From JADCRZ01 sp965200945 (GTDB taxonomy: Bacteria > Bacteroidota > Bacteroidia > Chitinophagales > Chitinophagaceae), in NCBI GenBank assembly GCA_965200945.1, contig OZ241749.1, forward strand, positions 2,914,001-2,978,000: DNA of 64,000 bases, written 5' to 3'. Within the stretch, counting starts at the first letter, position 1, and the number at the start of each line of letters is the position of its first letter. Positions 17,825-25,310 of the stretch are shown piece by piece. The position numbers were made by a program, and so were the translations under genes. The notes below the pieces were generated by a model. It saw only the letters and a program-made list of their open reading frames with translations. It searched no databases and was not told where the DNA came from.

Positions 17825-19405
17825 ATGGAGATATCTCGAAGGGATTTTTTGACCAAAACAGGCAAAGCCGGCTTACTTTCTTATCCGGCGATGCTGGCGC
17901 TCGGACTCCTCAAATCTGCTCCGGCTCATTCATTTGATCTGCCGGGAAAAGTTGACGGCAAACATGTGATCATTCTCGGTGCCGGACTCTCGGGCATGGC
18001 GGCGGCTTACGAACTGACGAAGCTGGGTTACTCCTGCACCATCCTGGAAGCCCGCAACAGGGCAGGTGGCCGATGCTGGAGCATCCGGAAAGGTGCCACC
18101 GCACAGGAAGAAGGCATGCCCCTTCAAACAGCGGCTTTAGACGAAGGACTTTATTTCAACGCGGGCCCGAGCCGCATTCCCCATCATCACGCGCTCACGC
18201 TTCATTACTGCCGTGAACTGGGTGTGCCCATCCAGGTATACAACAACGTGAACGAAGCGAGCTATTACTTCAGTGAAGGAAAAGGGTCGCTTTCCAACAA
18301 GAAAGTACGCGTGAGAGAGATACACAACGACGTGCGGGGGTATATCTGCGAGATGCTGGCCAAAGCGATCGACCAGAACAAGATCGATACGGCGCTCACC
18401 AAAGAAGACAACGAAAAGATCGTGGAGTACCTGCGTGCCGAAGGGGGGCTGAACATCGACAAGCTCTACAAAGCCTCCGACCGGCGCGGGTTTGCGGAGT
18501 ACCCGGGAGCAGCCGACCGGTCGGGCCGCTTCAGCGATGTTTACCGGCTGTCCGATATCGTCGATTCCGGTTTTATGAGTCCCGATTTTTACAATGTGGC
18601 CGAATACACGTACGAGCTGCAGATGACCATGTTCCAGGCCGTGGGCGGCATGGACATGATCGCCCAGGCGCTGCAGAAAAAAGTAGGTTCCATGATCAAC
18701 TTCGGCTGCGAAGTGACGGAAGTGCTCAACATGACCGAAGGCGTGAAAGTGACCTACAAAGACAAGTCTGGCGAAAAAAGTGTGCAGGGTGATCTTTGCA
18801 TCTGCACCCTTCCGCTTCCTGTGCTGGGCAATGTGAAAAATAATTTTTCTTCCGATGTAAGCCGCGCGATCGATTACATCGGCTATATCAACACGGGCAA
18901 GATCGGGCTGCAGTTTAAAAGAAGGTTTTGGGAAGAAGACGAACACATCTACGGCGGCATCACCCATACCAACAACGAACTGACACAGATCTTTTACCCT
19001 TCATACGATTACCTGGGCAAGAAAGGCATCCTGATCGGCTATTATAACTTCAACGACAAGGCTAAAAAGGTGGCTGATCTGGACCTGAAGCAACGAGAGA
19101 AGCTGGCGCTCGACAAGGGACGGCTGATCCATCCGCAGTACGACCAGGAGTTTGAGAATTCATTTTCGGTGAGCTGGTCCAAAACTCCCTACAACATGGG
19201 CGGATGGGCGCTGTATACGACCGACAGCAGGCAGAGCCACTACAAGGCGCTGCTGCAACCTGACAAGAACGTGTATTTTGCCGGCGAGCACATGACCTAC
19301 CTCAACGCCTGGATGGCGGGCGCCTTCGAATCGGCCCGTAAAACGGTAACAGACATTCATGCGCGTGTAAGCGGACAGCGGATGACATATGATGTGGTGA
19401 GCTGA
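17825..19405 (+). CDS. Tat-exported FAD amine / L-amino-acid oxidase
   Basis: 526 residues. A twin-arginine signal is at the N-terminus (ISRRDFLTKTGKAG, Arg5-Arg6), followed by a hydrophobic stretch to about residue 37. The flavin-binding motif VIILGAGLSGMAAAYEL begins near residue 50 and continues as the GG doublet RAGGRCWS. The C-terminal FAD contact YFAGEHMTYLNAWMAGAFES is typical of the flavin monoamine oxidase family. The enzyme should oxidise an amine or amino acid to an imine with release of hydrogen peroxide in the periplasm; the substrate is unknown. The next gene also has a Tat signal and acts on amino acids, 247 bases downstream. Confidence 0.88.
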   Translation: MEISRRDFLTKTGKAGLLSYPAMLALGLLKSAPAHSFDLPGKVDGKHVIILGAGLSGMAAAYELTKLGYSCTILEARNRAGGRCWSIRKGATAQEEGMPLQTAALDEGLYFNAGPSRIPHHHALTLHYCRELGVPIQVYNNVNEASYYFSEGKGSLSNKKVRVREIHNDVRGYICEMLAKAIDQNKIDTALTKEDNEKIVEYLRAEGGLNIDKLYKASDRRGFAEYPGAADRSGRFSDVYRLSDIVDSGFMSPDFYNVAEYTYELQMTMFQAVGGMDMIAQALQKKVGSMINFGCEVTEVLNMTEGVKVTYKDKSGEKSVQGDLCICTLPLPVLGNVKNNFSSDVSRAIDYIGYINTGKIGLQFKRRFWEEDEHIYGGITHTNNELTQIFYPSYDYLGKKGILIGYYNFNDKAKKVADLDLKQREKLALDKGRLIHPQYDQEFENSFSVSWSKTPYNMGGWALYTTDSRQSHYKALLQPDKNVYFAGEHMTYLNAWMAGAFESARKTVTDIHARVSGQRMTYDVVS

Positions 19406-19547
19406 TTCTTAAAAAGACGAAAAATCACATTATAATTTATCAAATTTTATTAATCTTTCACAAGACGCTGAAATCTCTTTCTAAAACTTCCTCTCAAAAC
19501 ATATTAAATTTTTTACAACCATTTCATTTTTTGATGCTTCGAACCCA

Positions 19548-19555
19548 TATTTTTG
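19548..19555 (+). promoter_or_regulatory. -7 box for the Tat aminotransferase gene
   Basis: TATTTTTG matches the consensus. A TTTTTTG run lies 14 bases upstream, shorter than the usual 17-23 spacing. The predicted leader to the ATG at 19653 is about 90 nucleotides. Confidence 0.45.
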
Positions 19556-19652
19556 CTTAGCTTCGGTACAACGACCAACAGAACGGGGTTTAACCAACAT
19601 AGCCGGCACGCTCACTTTCAAAAAACTCAATCACCTACTTAAAAATCTTTTT

Positions 19653-20828
19653 ATGGCAGCATCTATGAACCGCAGAAAATGGCTCAAGGCCAGCGCTCTG
19701 CTCACCGGAGGTTTACCTCTGCTTCCCGGCACCCTCAGCAGCTTAAGCCTGTCTGCAGCTCCCCACACGGATGGCCCCAGTCATTCCGAAAGCCTGTCGG
19801 ACCAGGAATATTTCGAAGCGGCTCCGCCCGAGATCAGAGCCCGGCTCTCTGCCAATGAAAACCCTTTCGGCCCATCCGAAAAAGCCAAGAAAGCCATCGA
19901 AGAAGCCTTGTCTACCAGCTACCAGTACCCGTTTGCATTCACCCGTCAGCTCGAAGACAAGATCACCGCTTTTGAAGGGCTGCAGAAAGGGTTCGTGATG
20001 ACCGCCGCCGGCTCCTCTCCGCTCCTGCTTGCTGCCGCTCTTTTTTACAGCAAAAACAACGGCACCATCATCTGCGGCGATCCCAGCTACGACGACCTGC
20101 CTTCTCACGCCAAAGCCGTGGGCGCCAAACTGGTGAAAGTTCCGCTCACCGCCGATTACAAACTCGACCTCGATGCGATGGAGAAAGCCATCGACTCCAG
20201 CACCACGCTCATATATGTCTGCAACCCGAATAACCCGACCGGTACCGTACTCGACACCGACAAGCTGAAAGCTTTCTGTGAAAGGGTCTCCAAAAAAGTT
20301 CCGGTGTTCATAGATGAAGCATACATTGATTATTTGCCCGATCCGCAGGCCACCACCCTTATCGACGGCGTGAAAAAAGGCCAGAACATCATCGTGGCCA
20401 GAACCTTTTCCAAGCTCTATGGTTTTGCCGGACTGCGTGTAGGATATATCGTGTCTCAACCAGCAATACTTAAAAGCCTCCGCGATTACACGGCCGGTTC
20501 CATGTCCATCTCCGCGCCTTCCATCCGCGCGGCCCTGGCTGCGTACCAGGACAAAGACTTTATGCAGGATGCGCTGCGCAAAACCTTCGCCAGCCGGGAG
20601 TTCCTGTACAAGACCCTGAAAGAAGAAGGCTATGACGCAATCCCTTCCTCGGCCAACTTTGTGATGTTCCCGCTGAAAATGGAAGGACAGCGTTTTATTC
20701 AGGAAATGGCCAACAAAGGCGTAGGCGTACGCCAGTGGAAATTCGTAGGCAAAGACTGGTGCCGCGTGAGCATCGGCCGCATGGATGAAATGCAGGCTTT
20801 TGCCGACGCGTTCAGGACATTATCATAA
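19653..20828 (+). CDS. Tat-exported class I/II aminotransferase (HisC-like)
   Basis: 391 residues. The N-terminus reads NRRKWLKASALLTGG (Arg7-Arg8) plus a hydrophobic stretch, a twin-arginine signal. The rest is a fold-type I aminotransferase close to histidinol-phosphate aminotransferases: RLSANENPFGPS near 65, CNPNNPTGTV near 190, DEAYIDYLPDP near 223 and the PLP lysine K254 in TFSKLYGFAGLRVGY. True HisC works in the cytosol in histidine synthesis. This one carries an export signal and is not in a his operon, so its donor and acceptor are unknown. Tat export of a PLP-loaded folded enzyme is consistent with the signal type. An intrinsic terminator follows. Confidence 0.85.
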   Translation: MAASMNRRKWLKASALLTGGLPLLPGTLSSLSLSAAPHTDGPSHSESLSDQEYFEAAPPEIRARLSANENPFGPSEKAKKAIEEALSTSYQYPFAFTRQLEDKITAFEGLQKGFVMTAAGSSPLLLAAALFYSKNNGTIICGDPSYDDLPSHAKAVGAKLVKVPLTADYKLDLDAMEKAIDSSTTLIYVCNPNNPTGTVLDTDKLKAFCERVSKKVPVFIDEAYIDYLPDPQATTLIDGVKKGQNIIVARTFSKLYGFAGLRVGYIVSQPAILKSLRDYTAGSMSISAPSIRAALAAYQDKDFMQDALRKTFASREFLYKTLKEEGYDAIPSSANFVMFPLKMEGQRFIQEMANKGVGVRQWKFVGKDWCRVSIGRMDEMQAFADAFRTLS

Positions 20829-20838
20829 ATCTATTTCC

Positions 20839-20889
20839 GCAGAAAGCTGACCGCTAGTAGTTAAAAGCTGTTACCGGTCGGCTTTCTGC
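20839..20889 (+). terminator. Intrinsic terminator after the Tat aminotransferase gene
   Basis: 15-base arms 20839-20853 and 20875-20889 (core GCAGAAAGC) pair with one T-G wobble. The right arm is followed by ATTTTAC. It lies 10 bases after the stop. Confidence 0.75.
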
Positions 20890-20930
20890 ATTTTACAGAT
20901 CAGCCATCTTATCAACCAATCTAATTTTTC

Positions 20931-21932
20931 ATGAAGAGAATTTTGTTGTCAGTCGCTTTTGCAGGCATCAGTTTGTTCACGCAGGCACAGGACAAACCGG
21001 CCGTGAACCCCCGGCCCATCACTATGACGGAGTATGATAAAGGGAAGACATTTGATGTAAAAGATCTCGACAAAGACACCTACGTCAAATTCGAGAACCT
21101 GTACATCGTTGACCGTTATGAAATGAAAAAACCCTATTTCATCACAGGCGACGATGGCCTCAAAAAACGCATCGACCTATATAAGCTAGTGTCGAAAGAC
21201 GGCATGCAGGAGTTGGGCACGCTTATCTATTACACCAACGAAAAAGGCAAACGCTATACGGCGCTGCAACCCAACTTCACCGCCGACGGCAAAGTGTGGG
21301 AGAAATATTTTGAAGACATCCACTCGATCGACAAGGAAGAGAAAAATTTTGTGCTCAAGCTGAGTTATATCCTGTCGAGGGAAATGAGTTTTCAGCTGTT
21401 CAAGAACATCAACGGCGGCAAAGACATGAAAGATGAAGCAGGCACCTACGGCAGCGATATCTGCTTCCCCGGCAGCGATCTGGTTTCCATGGCCGACGGC
21501 TCCAAAAAGCTGCTGAGCGATATCAAACCCGGCGACCAAGTGATCACGGTGGATGCAGCGACCAGTAAAGCAGTACCTGTTCAGGTTACGCGGCTGGTAG
21601 AGCACGAGGCAAAGAACTACGCCCTCACCAGGCTCCTGCTGGTATCATCTGAAGAAACAGCTACCGCGACGGGTGTAAACGTGAAGCTGCAGTCCAAAGT
21701 TTTGCAGGCCACGCCCAATCACCCAATGATGATCGGCGACAGCAAAAAAACGATGGGCGAAGTAACCATCGGCGACCGCATCACCTGTTCCGATGAAAAG
21801 ACACATACCTACCAGACCTATACCGTTTATAACAAAACCGAATCTGCCGGCGGCGTACAGAAAGTGTACAACATGGAAGTCAGCGGTGGAACCACCTTCA
21901 TCATGAACGACGTGATGGTGATGCAGAAATAA
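20931..21932 (+). CDS. Secreted protein with C-terminal Hint (hedgehog/intein) domain
   Basis: 333 residues. A signal peptide covers about 1-19 (ends TQA-Q). Residues 20-175 form a domain I do not recognise (DTYVKFENLYIVDRYEMKKP, LGTLIYYTNEKGKRYTALQP). Residues 178-333 match a Hint domain: Cys178 opens it (CFPGSDLVSMADGS), followed by IKPGDQVITVD, the TPNHPMMI block with His264, and the closing YNMEV / TTFIMNDVMV strand. The protein then ends in MQK, without the His-Asn that inteins use for C-terminal cleavage. N-terminal thioester cleavage would be possible; splicing would not. The M20 peptidase gene starts one base after the stop, so the two are co-transcribed. Confidence 0.75.
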   Translation: MKRILLSVAFAGISLFTQAQDKPAVNPRPITMTEYDKGKTFDVKDLDKDTYVKFENLYIVDRYEMKKPYFITGDDGLKKRIDLYKLVSKDGMQELGTLIYYTNEKGKRYTALQPNFTADGKVWEKYFEDIHSIDKEEKNFVLKLSYILSREMSFQLFKNINGGKDMKDEAGTYGSDICFPGSDLVSMADGSKKLLSDIKPGDQVITVDAATSKAVPVQVTRLVEHEAKNYALTRLLLVSSEETATATGVNVKLQSKVLQATPNHPMMIGDSKKTMGEVTIGDRITCSDEKTHTYQTYTVYNKTESAGGVQKVYNMEVSGGTTFIMNDVMVMQK

Positions 21933-21933
21933 C

Positions 21934-23229
21934 ATGAAAAAGATCCTCTTTCTGCTGACCGTGCTGGCTGCAACCGGATTCAGGGCGACCGCCCAAAGCG
22001 TTTCTCCTGAAGAAAAGGCCCTGGTTGACTACATCAACATCCACATGCCGCAGACCCTGCAGCTGCTGGAAAAGCTGGTGAACATCAACAGCGGCACTCT
22101 CAACACCGCCGGCGTAAAAAAAGTGGGCGAGATGCTGCGCAAGGAATTCAATGCGATCGGCTTCACCACCGAATGGGTGCTTATGCCCGACTCCATGAAA
22201 CGGGCCGGCCACCTGGTAGCCACCCACAAGGGCGCTAAAAAGAAACGGCTCTTCCTGATCGGCCATCTCGACACGGTGTTTGAGCCTGATATGCCCGCCA
22301 ATCCATTCAAAAAACTGACCGACTCCACCGCCACCGGCCAGGGTGCCAATGACATGAAAGGCGGTGACGTGATCATGCTGGCTGCCCTGCAGGCGTTGCA
22401 GCACCTGAACCTGTTGCAGAACACCGCGATCACCGCCTATTTCACCGGCGACGAAGAAAAAGGCGGCACTCCTATTTCAGTGAGCCGGGCCGACTTCATC
22501 ACCCGGGCACAGTCGTGCAATGCAGCACTGGCATTTGAAAGCGCGCAGGGGCTCAATACGATCGCCACTGCGCGCAGGGGTTCCAGCTCGTGGTACCTGA
22601 CGGTGAGCGGCAGGCAGGCGCATTCTTCCACGATCTTTAATAACAATTACGGGGCAGTGTATGAAGCGGCCCGCATCGTGAACACTTTTCGCGAACAGCT
22701 GAGCCAGGAAAAATACCTCACGTTCAATCCGGCGCTTTTTGCGGGCGGCACCGACCTTACCTATGATGCAGGCAAAGTAAAAGCCGGCATTGCGGCCAAA
22801 ACAAACATCATCTCTCCCAATGCGGTGGTGATGGGCGACCTGCGTTTTCTGACCGAGGGTCAAAAAGATTCCGCGCGTTTGAGAATGAGCACGATCGTAA
22901 CCACCGGCAACCTGCCCGGCACCAGCGCCAGCATTCACTTCGAAGACGGCATCACCTCCATGGAGCCCACCGAAGGCAACCGTGCGCTGGCCCTCCGGCT
23001 GAGCCAGGTGAGCCTCGATCTCGGCATCGGTCCTGTACAGGAAGGCGACCCCGGCAGCCGGGGCGCCGGAGACGTGTCGTACATCGCCCGTTACCTCGAT
23101 TGCATCGACGGCCTCGGCGCCAGCGGCGGCGGCGCCCACGCCCCCGGCGAGGTCATCAATTTAAAAGAGTTGCCGTTACTGATTCAGCGCGCAGCGATTC
23201 TGATGTACCGGTTGACGAGGGAGAATTGA
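21934..23229 (+). CDS. Secreted M20-family zinc carboxypeptidase (CPG2-like)
   Basis: 431 residues with a signal peptide (about 1-20, ending ATA-Q). Expected co-catalytic zinc ligands of the glutamate carboxypeptidase group are seen: His in LIGHLDTVF, bridging Asp in GANDMKGGD, catalytic Glu pair in GDEEKGG, acidic FESAQG and the final His in GGGAHAPGE. A dimerisation domain lies between about 205 and 320 (VSGRQAHSS). The enzyme should cleave C-terminal residues, often glutamate, from peptides or folate-like amides in the periplasm. It starts one base after the Hint gene, so expression is coupled; whether the products work together is not known. Confidence 0.85.
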   Translation: MKKILFLLTVLAATGFRATAQSVSPEEKALVDYINIHMPQTLQLLEKLVNINSGTLNTAGVKKVGEMLRKEFNAIGFTTEWVLMPDSMKRAGHLVATHKGAKKKRLFLIGHLDTVFEPDMPANPFKKLTDSTATGQGANDMKGGDVIMLAALQALQHLNLLQNTAITAYFTGDEEKGGTPISVSRADFITRAQSCNAALAFESAQGLNTIATARRGSSSWYLTVSGRQAHSSTIFNNNYGAVYEAARIVNTFREQLSQEKYLTFNPALFAGGTDLTYDAGKVKAGIAAKTNIISPNAVVMGDLRFLTEGQKDSARLRMSTIVTTGNLPGTSASIHFEDGITSMEPTEGNRALALRLSQVSLDLGIGPVQEGDPGSRGAGDVSYIARYLDCIDGLGASGGGAHAPGEVINLKELPLLIQRAAILMYRLTREN

Positions 23230-23345
23230 ATGTAAGCCCATCTCTAACGGACTCCTAGTTTGGTTTTATGCAAAAAGAGGCTGCTTGCGGATACGGCAGT
23301 TCAGCAACCGGGAGGCGACAAAAAAGGTTGTAACACGGCTGTTTT

Positions 23346-23448
23346 GTGTTCCGGCGGAACACCTGACGGGTAGCTATAAGCCCCTCCCAAACAGCGTTCC
23401 ATCGGAACGTATGAATCTCATGGCATGCTACCCATCAAATGTTCATAC
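23346..23448. repeat. Nested palindrome cluster (GTTCC-N3-GGAAC)
   Basis: Two short palindromes share one core: 23346-23362 (GTGTTCC, 3 bases, GGAACAC) and 23395-23409 (CGTTCC, ATC, GGAACG). Around the second lie longer arms: GGGTAGC at 23368-23374 pairs with GCTACCC at 23427-23433, and GTATGAA at 23409-23415 pairs with TTCATAC at 23442-23448. The pattern looks like a REP/MITE-type interspersed element or a structured RNA; copy number elsewhere is unknown. Confidence 0.55.
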
Positions 23449-23634
23449 CGTAACATGAAAACAATCGCTGCCCTACTTTTTAGTCGACCCCGAAAATGGG
23501 AATTGGTCATACTATCCGCGAAGACTTCCGATCACAATGAACATAAAAACAATCCGTTTTTTTGTTTAATTCTTCCCCAACCGCTTTCCTCGTTTACCGC
23601 CCATAAAGAAAATACGGGAATATTGCGAAATTGC

Positions 23635-23642
23635 TAAATTTG
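23635..23642 (+). promoter_or_regulatory. -7 box for the coiled-coil/membrane gene pair
   Basis: TAAATTTG matches TAnnTTTG exactly, 35 bases before the ATG at 23677. Confidence 0.5.
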
Positions 23643-23676
23643 ATATGACATCGGATATTAAACCCGATGAGCCAGT

Positions 23677-24294
23677 ATGAGCAGTTTTGCGAAAAGGATC
23701 CTATCAACCTTTGTTGAGATGGACGAAACAAATGAAAGAAAAGCTGAACCGGCGGCGCCCCCCCGTTCTACGGATGCGGTGACCAGCACCAGCACCGTCG
23801 TGTTCGCATCCGATAAGTTCAAGGTATACTTCGACAACCTCTTCAAAGAATCGAATATGCCGGGGCCCGACTACTACGAGTTCACCCGCATGATCGACGC
23901 CATGAGCGCCATCCCCGATGAAAAGACCCGCTTCGTCTCCGCCTATGCCGGCCTTTCCCTGCAGGGGCTCGACAAAGACAAGCTGGTAAAAACGGCCAAC
24001 CAATACCTCGACATCATCGACAACGACGCCAAGAACTTCAACTCCACCGTAGACAAGGCGATGCAGGACAAAGTGGTCGGCAAGAAAAAGGAAATGGAAG
24101 ACAAAGCCAAAAGGATCCAGGACCTTACCCGCGAGATCGGCGAGCTGAGCCAGAAACTCGATGCCATCAGGAACGAAATCCAGGAAAACGAACAAAAGAT
24201 CCAGGCCAACTCCAGCACCTATTCACACGAATCCAACACCCTGAAAAACAAGATCGCTCAGGACATTCAAAAAATCAATCAGTACATTTCTTAA
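23677..24294 (+). CDS. Cytosolic coiled-coil protein, first gene of an unknown pair
   Basis: 205 residues, no signal peptide and no membrane segment. I do not recognise the family. Residues 1-40 are polar and low in structure. Residues about 45-110 look like a compact helical domain (FKVYFDNLFKESNMPGPDYYEF, MIDAMSAIPDEKTRFVSAYAGLS, given in part). Residues about 125-205 form a charged, heptad-rich coiled coil (KKKEMEDKAKRIQDLTREI). The next gene starts 11 bases after the stop and encodes a two-helix membrane protein with its own long coiled coil, so the two probably form one complex. An exact -7 box precedes the ATG. Roles in membrane stress or scaffolding are guesses. Confidence 0.6.
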   Translation: MSSFAKRILSTFVEMDETNERKAEPAAPPRSTDAVTSTSTVVFASDKFKVYFDNLFKESNMPGPDYYEFTRMIDAMSAIPDEKTRFVSAYAGLSLQGLDKDKLVKTANQYLDIIDNDAKNFNSTVDKAMQDKVVGKKKEMEDKAKRIQDLTREIGELSQKLDAIRNEIQENEQKIQANSSTYSHESNTLKNKIAQDIQKINQYIS

Positions 24295-24305
24295 CTATCG
24301 TAACA

Positions 24306-25307
24306 ATGGAAAACACACTTACTTTAAAAGATAATAAAGCGCCTGGCTGGTTCTCTGAGCCCAAGAACATCGCCACCTTCGTAGTGGCCCTGGCTTTCTT
24401 TGGCGGACTGGCCTATATGTTTCTCACCTATGTGCTGCCCTGGCTGGTAACGGTTGTATGGAACACCGTGAACCTGGTCATCGGCGGCGTGGTGCTGGCC
24501 TTCCTCCTGCTGCTGGTAACCAACGGCAAATTCTGGCGGGCCATCAAGTACTTCTCCGAATTCATCGCCAACTATACCATCGGCCTGGCCATCGAGCTGA
24601 ACCCCTTCAAGATCCTCGAATACAAGATCGAACAGGGTTACCAGGACAGGCAGGTGCTGTTTCAGCAGGGTGGCAAGCTGAAAGGCAAACAGGCGGAACT
24701 CGCCGACAAGATCAAGGAAAAAGACAAGGAGCTGCAGCTCAACGCGCAGAAAGTAAAGATCCTGCAGAAAGAAAGCCCGGGCTCCAAACAGATCGACCTG
24801 TATGCCAACAACGTAAACCGCTGCAAGGAATACATCGACAATGTATCGCCCATCATCACCGATCTCAACAAGCTGATCAAGTTCACCGATACGGCATACG
24901 AAGACAGCGGCATCATGCTCGAAGACGCCAAGATGGACCTGGAAGCCAAGAAAGACCTGTATTATTCCGTAACGACCGGACTGTCGGCCGTATCCTCGGC
25001 CATGAAAGCTTTCAAGGGAGACGACGACCTGAACAGGGACGCAGAGAAAGCGCTGGCCATCCTCAAAACCCGGATCGGCGAAAAGATCGGCAACATCAAA
25101 TCCGCCATCGACGTTACCTCCCGCTTTATGGACGATAAGGCGCTGGAAGACAAAGCCAAATCGTCGCAGGCCATTGAGCTCATCAACCAGTTCGACACCC
25201 GTAAAGACTTTACCTACTCGGATGCACTGCTTACCGACCCTGTAAAAGACCAGGGCCGTTTGAAAGATGTGTATATGGGCGACAGGTACAAGAACCTGCT
25301 CGATTAA
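24306..25307 (+). CDS. Two-helix membrane protein with long coiled-coil tail, second gene of the pair
   Basis: 333 residues. After about 20 polar residues come two hydrophobic segments, about 23-47 (IATFVVALAFFGGLAYMFL) and 50-73. Residues about 95-333 are soluble and mostly helical, with charged heptads around 120-155 (KQAELADKIKEKDKELQLN) and again at 180-290. I do not recognise the family. The shape, a short membrane hairpin carrying a long helical body, recalls membrane-remodelling or stress proteins of the PspA type, but I see no sequence signature of PspA. It is coupled to the upstream coiled-coil gene (11-base gap) and converges on nagA with 3 bases between. Confidence 0.6.
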   Translation: MENTLTLKDNKAPGWFSEPKNIATFVVALAFFGGLAYMFLTYVLPWLVTVVWNTVNLVIGGVVLAFLLLLVTNGKFWRAIKYFSEFIANYTIGLAIELNPFKILEYKIEQGYQDRQVLFQQGGKLKGKQAELADKIKEKDKELQLNAQKVKILQKESPGSKQIDLYANNVNRCKEYIDNVSPIITDLNKLIKFTDTAYEDSGIMLEDAKMDLEAKKDLYYSVTTGLSAVSSAMKAFKGDDDLNRDAEKALAILKTRIGEKIGNIKSAIDVTSRFMDDKALEDKAKSSQAIELINQFDTRKDFTYSDALLTDPVKDQGRLKDVYMGDRYKNLLD

Positions 25308-25310
25308 GGC

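Larger units (their letters stand above)
23230..23676. other. Intergenic region with clustered palindromes
   Basis: 447 bases. The first 220 hold the two GTTCC-N3-GGAAC palindromes and their flanking arms, annotated separately. The last 60 hold the -7 box of the coiled-coil gene. A 70-codon open frame at 23425-23637 has no signal, no conserved pattern and poor composition, so I do not call it a gene. Confidence 0.5.

Noticed and set aside
20931..21932. Polymorphic toxin or complete intein
   Set aside because: No toxin domain follows the Hint domain, no immunity gene is adjacent, and the C-terminal His-Asn and extein are missing.
23346..23448. CRISPR array
   Set aside because: Only two short unlike repeats with no regular spacers and no cas genes in the window.
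23425..23637. Possible 70-residue protein
   Set aside because: Lies in a palindrome-rich gap, has no recognisable features and overlaps the AT-rich leader of the next gene.
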